Positions 42,116-53,212 of a DNA stretch of 64,000 nt are shown here, piece after piece (positions within the stretch are counted from its first letter, which is position 1; each line of letters opens with the position of its first letter). The translations under genes and the position numbers were made by a program. The stretch is from Agriotes lineatus (taxonomy: Eukaryota; Arthropoda; Insecta; Coleoptera; Elateridae): positions 45,925 to 109,924 of the forward strand of contig CALNHX010005282.1 in the NCBI GenBank assembly GCA_940337035.1, read 5' to 3'. The notes beneath the pieces were generated by a model, which saw nothing but the letters and a program-made list of their open reading frames with translations, did not search any database and was not told the DNA's origin.

Positions 42116-44480
42116 GTACACAAAGAATAATTGAATGCAACCCACATGACGGTACTTGATTTCAGAAATATGATTTACATCGACAGTTCTATAAAATTTG
42201 TTAAAATTATAGTAGCCTTCTAAAAACATTGTTTCAAATGTGTGACATGTGTTGCATAACCCTGTTCATTTTCAATGATCGTGTGTGTATATCATTACAA
42301 CATATTTGTATGAAATTGTACCGGTTTCATGTGAGGTAGATATATAATATGTATGCAAAATATCGTCTTCCTCCGACAAGTAGTTTTTGAGCTATACTGC
42401 CAACAGACAGACAGGCAGACAGACGGAATTGAGAAAACCTGTTTTTCGTTATCCAGAGACCTTGAAATGTGAAGATCTGAAGAAATCTTGGAAGGTGATT
42501 TTTTCGTGATTACAATACTTCCTTTGTCTTTCAGACGAGGGAAGTAAACATCAGCGGTTATCGTGAGGCATAGTCGCAAAGAGAACTAAATTATGTTAGA
42601 ACGCGAAAAACTATGCGGATAGGCCCATACTCTCGAAATATATTACACACCTTAATTGGTGTGATTAACCAATTATAAACAGTTTTTAGTTCGCTCCAGT
42701 ATCCCCTCACATAAGTACTAGTTCTAAACCAAAACGTGGTGGCACGTGGTCTTCGCGAGTCGAACTCAACCAAAAACCGCAAACAGATCTGCCACTCTAA
42801 TATATAATAATAGAACTAAGCTAATTCTCACATCTCAAAGTGACTACATTGTGGAGACAGTTTTCCTGAATTCTCTCTACCATCGATCAGAAATTTGTTA
42901 CCACGACCCTAGGTAAAACGTTTATAATGTCATAGAAGCTACACGAATTGATATTTTCATAGTTTGAGAGTTTATACAATGCAAACGCGAGAGCACAATA
43001 CCATGAAGACACCTGCAGAATATACAGCAGACCAGTGCCCCTAAGGAAGCTATGCAGGGTTTCGAGCTTCGGGTTCCTGCCCAGAAGCCGTTTAGACAAA
43101 TCTGCAAAGTCGGGACGTGCAGGATTTTCTCCAGTTGTCACACGAGGAAGAAACCATGTGAACAATTCTCGGCCGCTGCTACAGTGATATAATGGCATAG
43201 AACTGCCTACGAGTTGATTCTCCAGGAGGAATCAGAGTGAGGTACTAACAAGATACTAGGATGGTTAGAGGAGACCGGAAATTACACAACGTCGAAAAAC
43301 TATTTCCAGGAACGAACAACGGAAACTTATCGGAGTTTGAAGTGAGTGATTGCATAGAAATAAAGTTGTGTCCTAGCATAACCAGGTTCATCTCAGCAAT
43401 TTCATACGCATTTCCTTAAGTGTGAGCGACGATTTGCATCATAATTCCGGAATTATTTTATCTGCATAAAGCAAAATTCTAAAATCACAGACATAAGATC
43501 AAGGAAGACAGGATCAGCGCTATAAAATGGCCGCCAGAAATCATACTAACAATCTATTTTTAAAATTCAGTAAAATTTCATAGAGCTCAAGGATTTTCCA
43601 AATACATACTGAAAAGAATTAACTGGTGATTCGAGATATTTCGACTTCAACTTAATTTCTAATTAAATCAAAAAATAAGACATAACAATGTATAGCCCGC
43701 AAAATTTTCTCTAAACTCCCTTTGCAATACATATAAGACATTGTTTAGAAAGTCACGAAAATTCTAATGAACATAAGACATCAGTGTTAGTATGGTTAAC
43801 ATGTAAAGAAGATAAGTCTGTTATTGACAAGCAGTTGTAGAGCAACTAAGAAAAGATACGGAATATTTACCACAATGTCTTAAAACGTGTTATTGCAGTG
43901 GTGAAATACTTAAGTGTAAGGGGCATTCGGAGGTCACAAGCATATATTTGGCTCTTCGCACTATGGTAATTTTATGGGAATTACTGGCAGTTTGATCCAT
44001 TCATGAACGAACATATCCAACAACAAGAACTGCGACCAAAGCATTTCACTTCGTACTTATCAAAAACCGTTTATGAACAAATACTAGAGATTATGGGAAA
44101 ACAAGTAATAATAGTTATTTATGTACGAAGGGTAATATAAATATCTTTATGCTCTTTTGAGGGGGACAAAGTTTCAAGCCCGATGTCCTCTGGCCCAAGG
44201 GTTTATTTTCCACTTTGAATACGTAAATAAATTGAAAAGCTTGAAAACCTGAAAAACAGTCCATAACGCCCAAGGGATAATGAGCAGGTGTTATCATTAC
44301 GCCCGCTCTTTACGCTCTAGGTCCTTAAGGACTGCCTTATATACCTCGTATCACAGATATAAAAACGAACAATAGATCACTGGGAAATAAAAAGAATTAT
44401 AGCTGAAACAAATATTGACGATGAAAAGTATTACATAATTGTGATGGACTGGACACCAGATTATACTCTTGAGATGTCAA
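42116..44480. other. No supported gene; one unassigned 103-codon ORF and a shared repeat tail
   Basis: A minus-strand ORF (42,887-43,198, 103 codons) has no recognised motif. GACAGACAGGCAGACAGACGG at about 42,405 starts a repeat that ends in an ACTTCCTTTGTC ... AGGGAAGTAAA hairpin at about 42,520-42,548; the same ending occurs at about 37,643. Rest unassigned. Confidence 0.35.
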
Positions 44481-44640
44481 ACCGAAAAATAAATGCGCTG
44501 ATTATGTGCCGTGTGCTGCGCATTCTCTAAATTTGGTTGGTGGGGAACCGGTTAAAGCTGCAACTGAAATTGTGAACTATTTTGGAGTAGTGAAACAAAT
44601 ATATGTTTTCTTTTCTGCATCTACTCCTACGTCAAGCTCC
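44481..44640 (+). pseudogene. hAT (DUF4371/ZMYM1-like) transposase fragment
   Basis: ADYVPCAAHSLNLVGGEPVK then ATEIVNYFGVVKQIYVFFSA matches the CxAHxLNLV segment of DUF4371-type hAT transposases, which lies just after the YDGAxxMSG block. The match stops at about SASTPTSS, and what follows is unrelated. About 50 codons of a protein usually 600 or more long. Same superfamily as the remnant at 1085-11,650, and it covers the part missing there. Confidence 0.75.
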
Positions 44641-46584
44641 GTAAATCAGGTTTGCTTTGTTCATGTCAGGTCATCTCGTGTAATGCGACAATGCACAAAT
44701 ATGGCGGACAGTGGCGGTAAATTTAAAATGTGGATTAAATTGTGCACTTCTTAAAATGGAAAAGAATTATATTATAATTTGAGTACATGGAAATTACTAC
44801 TTTTACATACAACTGCTACATTTACTAAAGATGTTGTAGTGATAGTTTTCAACAACAGTACTTACATACGATTAATCGAAAACTACAAATTTAGACCCAA
44901 ACAAATCGTCACCCTTATTCATGTCTCGAACATCAAAACGATTATAAATTTGCACTTGTTATTTATTTGAAATAAAGACAAAACATATTAACATTTAAAA
45001 ACCTGTTACCGTTTATTTGAGCCGCCGTTCAATTCAGCATTCTATGGTATTTAGTTCGCGCATTCTGTAGTAGCCTACTGCGACAACCTTGTTAGGCAAT
45101 TATCTTTAGGCGCACGCTTTTGTCTTCGAGCGTTCTTTCCGCTTACGTCCGTCAAACCGACATGGTGGTTTAGCATTTTGAAGAGCTTCGGTGGGATTAA
45201 GGCTGCCGTTAGTTTCGTTGGTTTGTTCACGGTTATGTGGTTCTGATGCCCCAAGCTCACGTATTAGGAAGATTATTTCCTACGCATTTTGCGGATTTGG
45301 TGTGCGACCACGTGTCGTCACACATGCCTGGAACTTCCCAGGGCGAGTATTATAAGCCCCCTAGACTTCCTTCAGTGCTGTTATGTTATCGTTGGACCTT
45401 TCTTTCCCCTTTACAACACCTACTGCCAGCTAACTAGTGCTGAGAGTCATGCTTTTTGTGCGAATAAGCCGTTCTGAGACAGTGCTGCAGCTGTTCATTT
45501 ATCACTTCCACGGCCGCTGCTTCAAGCGATTTCGAGCCAGTGTATGTTGGACCCGGAACCGATACAGAGGCTATTCTCCTGGTAACTTCTGCTCTTGTCG
45601 TCGTGATGCGAATCGCATTGAGCCACCAGCTTCCGGCCGTACGAATTGGTAACAAACGTTCGGCAATCGCGCTCTGCGTTTCCTCCGAAACCTATCATCA
45701 AGCATCTGCTGTTAGAGCGGCCTGCTTATTCAGCCAGTTTTGATATGTGGAATTTGTTGTTGCGGAATTGTATGTAAAACTGTGAGTATTGCGTTTGTGT
45801 ATTTTACTATTTGTAATAATTTATGATGCTGATTTTTGGAAATATTGTGATACATGTAAATTTCTGTATTATGAATATTGTGATTTTTGCACTATGACTT
45901 ATTTGCTACTGCGACCTGTACTTGAATTGAGCTTCTCTTTCAGATTTATTGTGCTACTTGAGTTTACGTATTCTCGTTCTAATGCCTGGAAACACTTGCC
46001 GATTTGTTAAAAATACCGTTGGCGCCCGTTTTGAATATTTTAAAGAGCTGTACAAACCGTCTCCGTAACTGCAGCTGCAAGATGTAACAGAGTAGCCAGG
46101 CCTAACTACCCTTTAAGACATTTGTAGCCGATGTCAATTCACGGGTGAGCACACCTCAGTGATTGAGATTGTGTAAAGAATTAAATGAAGTATATAGCTA
46201 TAAATAGAAAATATTGGTGTCGTTTTGCTTATTCTGGTCAACTCTGCTACCTAGTGAATTAGTTGGCTTAATTGCGAGAACTACGTTTGCAAAATTCCTT
46301 GTTATTAAAAAATAACGCCGCAACTTGACCCAGTGAAGCGATACCAATACTGATGCTTGCGTAAAAGTGGTTTACAATATCGCACATTTAGAACTACATT
46401 TAAGTTTCCCCAATTTCATTAAAACTTAACACAATTGTAATTTATGGTCGAACGTTACTTTGAACACTCCAAAGAAGAAATCGTTGCCAGAAAGTGCGCA
46501 AAGTGAAAAAGATATTTAAGTACTGTAGAAAATAGTATTATTTTGCGGTTGCGTTTGTACCTTTGCTACACTGGTTGACGTAGT
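44641..46584. other. Unassigned region with a GC-richer block and TATA-like site
   Basis: From about 45,000 to 45,720 the DNA is GC-richer and has several ORFs of 60-73 codons with no recognised motif. TATAAG at 45,351-45,356 is followed by TTCAGTG with the A at 45,374; the spacing of 23 bases is shorter than the usual 30. Might be an LTR or promoter; no repeat partner seen. Confidence 0.3.
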
Positions 46585-47267
46585 ACCAGGACCATGTAGG
46601 TCTAAAAGAAGCTGTAAAGAATGTGGCAGACTTCCAATGGAAGAACTGAAAATGATACAGACGTTTCAAGAAACTGAAAGTAGGTACAAGGAGGATGCTC
46701 CAGTTCAAGTGCAGAAGAAGAAATTCATGATCAGATCATTCCATTTCCACACCGTTAAAATCAATCTGAAGTGTCGATGTGGGCTGAAAGTCCTAACCTC
46801 AAAAACGTTCTATTTTCAGATACATCTGGACGAAAAGTAGAGATTTACCAATCTGATGACCCCATTGACGTTTTTCGTCTAGTTCTTTCGGACAACCTTC
46901 TTGAAAATAGAGTGGTTGAAACAAACAGAAGCCCTTGACTGTTCCAATATTGAAGGTTTTGTAGGCTTGTGGCTACACATGGGCGATATTCGAACCAATC
47001 GCCTGCAGAACTACATGATAACCAACGAGCTGTAGTACCTTGTTTTAGAAAATATATGAGTAATAAGTTGGAATCGCTTTTAATCATTTTAATATGTTTC
47101 CATTTTTCTAAAAATCCTGATTGAGGAGAGGCAATATGTAATGGCCATTTGTCGAATATTAGATAGCTCCAACATTTTTTTGAAACAAGAAGTCGACAAG
47201 ATTTATTACCCAAAACTTTTTTAGTCGATGATTCTTTGGAAAGGAAGACTCGTTTTTCAATAGCATA

Positions 47268-48127
47268 CAGGGTGATTTATAATAGGTGTAGAAACAAAGA
47301 CAAAGATGTCATATGGAGATAGGTCATATCAGTTAGAAAAAAGAGCAATTTCAACAAATAAATTAAAAAATCAATGATGCCTGGGAATTAGTGAAACAAA
47401 CAAGTGATTTTCATTTGCGATTGCTGTTTGTTGGTTGTAAACAACATAATTTATCAAAAAATTAGAACTAATTTACAATTTCAAAAATAAATGAGTTTAG
47501 TGTCGCTGAATATGCAGATATTGTGTTTGTGTATGAATACCGTGAAGGTAACCGTCTTCAGATATCTACAGAGTATCGTCGAAGTTCCTGATATACGTCA
47601 ACCTTCTCACAGAGTTTTTGTATATACTTTTCAACGACTAAAGGAAACTGGTCCAGTTGCTGTTATACGCAACAATCGAGGTATTAATGCTTGAGAAGAT
47701 ATTGTCGACGACGAGGAAAATGTTTTTAATGCAGTGGTGGAGAACCCCACACTGAACACTAGACGCATCGGAACACAGTTTGGTCTCTCTTAAAACTTTG
47801 TATGGCGAACAGTTACATCCTTATCACATTCAACAAGTCCATGCATTACAGCCGTAAGATTGTGGTCGGCGTGTAGACTTTTATAATTGGGTGTTAGAAA
47901 AAATTGCAACAATATCTGTATACAACCAACAAACATCAATCGCAAATGAAAAGCGCTTGTTTGTTTCGGTAATTCCAAGGGATCATTGATTTTGGTATTT
48001 ATTTCTTTAAATTGCTCTTATTCTTTAAATAATTGGAATATGACTTATGTCCATATGAAATTTTTTTCTTAAAATTACTTCCCCAACAAGATAGCAAAGT
48101 TTTTAAAACCCATTATAAATCACCCTG
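47268..48127 (+). mobile_element. Tc1/mariner-type element inserted in the second piggyBac
   Basis: CAGGGTGATTTATAAT at the left end and its reverse complement at the right, with TA on both sides (47,266-47,267 and 48,128-48,129). The inverted repeats extend about 200 bases with indels: both have GTCATAT, AGAGCAATTT, AATCAATGATGCC-like words, GAAACAAACAAG and CATTTGCGATTG. Length 860 bp. It carries a short remnant of transposase coding sequence. Confidence 0.88.
47480..47830 (+). pseudogene. Mariner-type transposase N-terminal DNA-binding region (remnant)
   Basis: Frames combined read VAEYADIVFVYEYREGN, then RRQPSHRVFVYTFQRLKETG-like text and SVAVIRNNRGINA, then EDIVDDEENVFNAVVENPTL and NTRRIGTQFGLS. 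This is the order of the helix-turn-helix region (DUF4817 type) found at the N-terminus of many insect Tc1/mariner proteins. The catalytic DDE part is absent and stops occur at 47,692 and nearby. It lies between the TIRs of the 860 bp element. Confidence 0.65.
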
Positions 48128-48250
48128 TAGAAAGATGACAAAACAGATAAATTCGGTATAAAACAATATATTTTATTGGAACCTCACGCCTTTGTTTAAA
48201 AAGTACGAATATATACTGGACGCAAATGGCTAATGACAAGATGTAATAAT

Positions 48251-50150
48251 TATTAGCTCAATAAATGCTTTATTCTGTATTTTGTCTATTTGCAATAATT
48301 AATGGCATATCTCCGGTAAACCATGAAATAAAAAAACTGTCGTCTCAGGGGAGTAGGTTCCTTAACTTTGTATTACAAATGCTTTGCTGTATGATAAGGT
48401 AACCTGTACGACAGATGCGTGACTTCGTATTTGACAGGTCTATAACCTTAAAATTTATTGTACACAAAATGATTTGCACGTCCTCGAAATTTAAGTAATC
48501 TGAATTATAAACACCGACAAGGGCAAGACCACATCAGGTAAATACAGCGAATTATGTGACGTAGCTCCCGGCTAACTTTATTTGTTTCTGTGGCGTTTGT
48601 TTTATTTGCGGCAAAACTTGCAAAATCGGCTTCAAACCACAAATTTACGGGACGCTTTCTCAATTATTCGAATCTGAACGGATCTACCCAACTGGAATCA
48701 TGTCCAAACTAGCAGAACCCTACGGGTTATGGGCTGTCGGTAACGCTTTCCTGTGGAATTTACATTTTGAAGTGGTGCTGCGATGTTGGCTCGCACAATC
48801 AAGAGAGGCCACGGCTCCTACCAGCTTGCTAAAGGATTTCTTCTCCAAATGTCTCCACCCAGGCACTCCTGAAGATCTTCTGCCAACGTAGGACACCCAA
48901 TTCTTGCTTGCCGATGCCTCGAACTGCCCGATGTCTTGTCGGAAGTTTGGCCTCGCTATAGGACGCACCTGGTGAAATCTTGCTGGGCTGATTGCACTTT
49001 ATTGAAAAATTAGCCACCAAGATGCCCTGCACACTGGTGCATAGTGATAACACTATTTGGGCTCAACTAATAAATTTATTTATGAATAATTTTATAAAAA
49101 CTGGGAGTTCAACTGGCACACAGCCTAAATGTTACAAGCTTCTCTTTGATGTTTTGACAAACGAAAGTCTCGTATTCTAGCAATAACGATTTACATTTGT
49201 TTATAAGAAATAAGGTTTGATTTACATGTTTAGTTTTGATATACTGTTTTGGAAACTAAAACGTTTTTTTTTTAAATTGTTCACGTAGCACTTTGCTCAG
49301 CTTTTAATCACTCAGTTTTAATTGCACTGATTCACATGAGTTTGTTTAGCACTGTATCAATTGTCTGTGTCTTTCGATAGGCTGACTTATTGCTCTTTGC
49401 AATCTTTACTTCCTCGTACTGCTTTGCACTGACCTTTCCGTTACCTTGCCGTTTGCTTATAAACCTTTAATACTCATAACGCTCATACAATTTCGGTACT
49501 TCACAAACCATTTTTTGTATTATTTTAAAATTCATATTATTGTATTAATTTCATTCAACTCAAACCTGTCAGCTACATAAGTCAAGCTGCACTTACCACT
49601 TCTAACTTTAATTATGACTAAAACTGTAAACGTAACCCTTCTGAATTCTGTCTTATCTCATGCCAACCTTTCTTTCTCAAATTATAATTGCTACTGCTCA
49701 TATAAAGTACATTTGATAGTGTAAAATACTGACTATCTTGCAATAAATAAAATATTTAATTTTGTGCTCATTTTAAAATTATTTGTTTTCGTATTAACTA
49801 GGCAATCAGAATTGCAGTAGCCAGTAATCCATCACAATATATGGATAACTTCTACAGCAGTTTTACTTTCTGTAAACATATACGTCAACAAAAACCTACG
49901 CCCCTCGAACCCTATGACAAAACCGGAGAAGGAATCCGTTTGAAATTACTTCTAAAAACTAAAAAAACGTGTAATGACAAAATATTGTAGTGAAGTTCAA
50001 ATTGGAAAATGTAAGAAGAGAAAGGTTTTATTAATTTCCACAGAGTTTGATGGTAAACTGCTGAAAGGAAGAAATAAACGAGGAGAGAAAAACACAAACT
50101 GAAAGCTTTTTTTAGCTATAATAGCTGTATGTAGGCAAGATAAGATGCTA
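48251..50150. other. No supported gene
   Basis: A GC-richer block at about 48,600-49,000 has a 63-codon plus-strand ORF and overlapping minus-strand ORFs, none with a recognised motif. Otherwise AT-rich. Confidence 0.35.
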
Positions 50151-50205
50151 GCAAAGAATATAGATAGGGGAAGAAGGACAGCGTTATGGGCTATAACGTA
50201 TATGC
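50151..50205 (+). repeat. Dispersed repeat, copy 1
   Basis: GAATATAGATAGGGGAAGAA followed by GGACAGC and TTATGGG recurs in reverse complement at 56,216-56,280, preceded in both by a GCTAGCA-like word. At least 55 bases are shared with few changes. Family not identified. Confidence 0.7.
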
Positions 50206-51289
50206 TGTGATTTGGGTTGCATAACTATTTATTTGGTTAAATATATCATTTTTTGTTCGAAAATGCCCCTGGGAGCTCCTAGCGTCAAAGTGCTTACCTT
50301 ATCAGTGGCATTCAGCATGTAAATGCGTCATTAGCATTCTTGAGCTATAACAGTGTTGCAAGAACTTTCTCTCTACAATTCCAATAGTTTTACAATGGTT
50401 GTACCTACCCGAAATAAACTTGTATTCTGCCAAAGAATATTTAAGTAGTTTGATTCTGCTTACATCTAAGTTAAGTTAGTTACAAAGAATATTAAATATA
50501 GGTGTATATTCTTTGGTTTGTTTTGTTATTATTTAAAACATTTGTTGTCAATCGGATGAACTGGTACCAAGTAAAATAAAGGTTTTATAAGTTTCACATG
50601 CAACACTTTTAAACATTTAATAGGTAGCTAGGTACCTATAAAAAGTACATAAGAGGTTTCTAATATAATTTCAACAAAAAGTTCACCGATGAGCGCAAGA
50701 TTATACGGAATACGGATTGTCCCCACTTTATTCTCACAAAATTCTATAATGAATATAGAATTAGCTATGTACAAATATTGAAAAAAAAACATTAATAAAC
50801 AATATACGGATTTTATTTAAAAATTTTAATACGAGAGGAAGTTATTGTTCAAGTAATGTTGACGATTAATATAGTTTACAGTGATCTATTTTAAAAAGCA
50901 AATAAAAACAAAAATAATATTGTATCTTGTGAAGTTGATACGTATAGAGTACAGTACGGCTACTAAAACAGTACGCCTTGAATATCTAATTTACTTGATG
51001 CATTAAAAAATATCTATTTAGGCACATTTAAGTTGGCGATCTCTCTATGTATAGTCTCAGCAAAGAATAAGACAATATTATTCGAACATTTATTATCGAC
51101 ATTAAATTATCTTTCAGAAATGTATGCAAAAATTTAATTTGGTGATTAGGGATCTGACCCAAGTCCTGTACAATCTGTTATTAAAAAAAATGAATCGGGG
51201 CGGTTTTCACAGAAAACTCACAATTATTTAATAATTTATACTCTAGTTTAAATTACTGCACTTTAAACGTAAATTAGAGTAGAAACGAA
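50206..51289. other. No feature seen
   Basis: AT-rich, without supported genes or repeats. Confidence 0.4.
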
Positions 51290-51725
51290 AAAGAACTTAT
51301 GTGGTTAAGGAGCTGCAAACTAATCGAGGGTTGGGGTTCAATACCCAACAATATACCTTTTTTTAACAAATTATCTGTTTTCTTTATTTACCTTGGGGTT
51401 AAATGGTAGAACAGTATGCTAACTCGATTAGCACGCCTGAACTTTGCCCCTTTGAGCAACTTATGTATTCATAATTCAAGTGTATTGTAAAATAACAATT
51501 TCATTTATTTTTGCTCAATAAACGACATTTATTATTATTATTATTATACTTAAGTCGCTCAAAAATTATGCCAAATAGCTATTTTTAAATAAATTATTAT
51601 TACTTGCATTTGACATAATTTTTGGGCGATATAAATAATAATTTGTTAATAAAGAGTTAGGTACCTATTGTTAGGGATTGAACCCCAGTTTGCCCCAACC
51701 TTTTACGGGTTTAATTACTTTTTTT
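51290..51725. repeat. Inverted pair of tRNA-like sequences around a palindrome
   Basis: GGGTTGGGGTTCAATACCCA at about 51,329 (plus) resembles a B box and T arm; GGGGTTCAATCCCTAACA (minus, about 51,668-51,690) is a similar unit in the other direction. Between them lie a TTA trinucleotide run (51,528-51,548) and an imperfect palindrome (about 51,535-51,645) with CTCAAAAATTATG / CATAATTTTTGGG. Could be two SINE copies facing each other. Confidence 0.45.
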
Positions 51726-51959
51726 TAAAGGCAGATTATAGGAAATTTGAGTCAGATCCATTAACGCCAGTTTAAATTAAAATATTTTGAAATAAAGATA
51801 TACATTTCTTACTCTCGCCAATTTCAATGATCTATTAAATAAATGAGATTTTCAAGGTGTAAACATTACATACAATAAAACAATATAATATACAAAGTTA
51901 CAAAGAATAGGAAGTACGCAAATATATCTGTAAGCATATAAACGTACATTTTTTAAGCT

Positions 51960-53212
51960 TTAAACATTACTTAAATGTTGTATTTTTTTGTTGCGTGTAC
52001 CAGACTGGTTTGTAGTCCTTAAATCTTGCGATAGCCATTTCAACGTTTTATATAGTTTGCACGTAATTAAATGATTAATTAAAAACAGTTTATGAGAGTA
52101 ACATGTGTCTTGCTCGTTAAGCCACCCTGGTACTAAAATTTTCACTTTATTTACACTATATGCTAATAATGTTTTCTTAAAACTTACACACGACTTACTA
52201 TTTTTAAAATAATATTCAAAATGTTCAAGTAACATTGTAACTATTTTTATTAAAATACTTGAAGGTTTTTTTAGGTAAATAACACAGTCGCCCGCACCAT
52301 AGTCTTTTTGCTGTAAAAACAGTTCATTATGATGCACTACAGAGTCACGGCTGCACATATTTTGACACTGATCACAATTAAAACGTAAAAGCGTTTTATG
52401 AATGACATAACCAGCTACATATACCGTCGCACAAGATTCTAATGTGGCTTCTTGATTTGGTTGTGTTGAAACTTCTATTACCTCACTGAGTAAACTGAGG
52501 TCACCATCTTCTGCTAATTCAGTTTGTTCAGCAACTGTATATGGTATGTCCTCAACATATCCCATGACGTCTTTTTCTGGCACTTCAACATTCGCCATGT
52601 TGACAACAGCATCTTCATCAACTTCGCAGTTGGAGCTCTCTGTAGGATGCTGCAATTTAACCAGCATGTTGAACTGTAGTGCTTGGCGGAAAGATTTTAC
52701 TGTGGGGTTCGAAGAATTGCCTCCCCTATACCTCAGGACCGCGAAAAGATTTTCTAGAGGATCTTGGTTTAGTCTGCTGGTCAGGAGGAAATGATACCCT
52801 TCTTGTTTTAAGTCTTCTCATAGCTCCATAACTGACTGCATGGTTAAAATAAGTCCCTTAAAACAATAAACACCTTGGTTCACCTTGTTATTAGATGTAT
52901 ATGTTTGCTAAGTCTTAACCCACTGCAGGCTGGAGATTTGTGGTACATATTTAAGGTCAATTCTTTTTCAGCTTCTGTCCAAGGTTGTTTAGATTTGTGA
53001 GAAAGTTGCATATTTACAAAGACGCGAACGGTTTTTGGTTTCAAGCCCAGTGCATCTAAATTAGCCCCCTTTCGTGCACATTGCTTCTTCATACGGTAAA
53101 TTTGTGAATTTTTTGCCGCCACTTGCCTTCGCAGTTTTGCAATTTTTTGATGTAGCACAGCAGAACTACGGCGCTTTCTTGTTTTGGTAGGTGTTGGCAT
53201 TTCTAACATGGC
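51960..53212 (-). pseudogene. P-element/THAP9-like transposase, second exon with the catalytic core deleted
   Basis: Begins after an acceptor TTTCAACAG (53,221-53,213) with MLEMPTPTKTRKRRSS, a basic coiled-coil stretch (KIAKLRRQVAAKNSQIYRMK), then LGLKPKTVRVFVNMQLSHKS and ELTLNMYHKSPA, the helix-turn-helix region after the THAP domain. It then jumps near 52,880-52,810 to EGYHFLLTSRLNQDPLENLF and AVLRYRGGNSSNPTVKSFRQ, the conserved P-element C-terminal block, and on to YVAGYVIHKTLLRFNC and CDQC. Some 400 residues with the RNase H catalytic core and GTP-binding insertion are missing. The last 235 codons (52,667 to 51,960) are open. Cut-and-paste activity is impossible. Confidence 0.85.

Larger units (their letters stand above)
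46620..48250 (+). pseudogene. Second piggyBac-like transposase remnant, interrupted by a mariner-type element
   Basis: VLFSDTSGRKVEIYQSDDPI then DVFRLVLSDNLLENRVVETN is the start of the piggyBac transposase domain. It continues in other frames as IEGFVGLWLHMGDIRTNRLQ, PCFRKYMSNKLESLLIILIC and FHFSKNPD. VDDSLERKTRFS (near 47,225-47,258) is the first catalytic Asp block (IDESM-like). The text then stops at the TA where the element 47,268-48,127 begins and resumes after it: DDKTDKFGIKQYILLEPHAF and YTGRKWL, matching KxKYGIKxYxLC...VYTG of the family. Many stops; a different lineage from the copy at 4771. Confidence 0.82.

Noticed and set aside
42887..43198. 103-codon minus-strand ORF as a gene
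   Set aside because: No recognised motif, no splice or promoter context; kept only as an unassigned ORF.
46845..47213. 122-codon minus-strand ORF
   Set aside because: Opposite strand of the second piggyBac remnant, whose conserved blocks read on plus.
48700..49053. Overlapping ORFs on both strands as a host exon
   Set aside because: Both strands are open because the block is GC-richer; no motif and no convincing splice sites.
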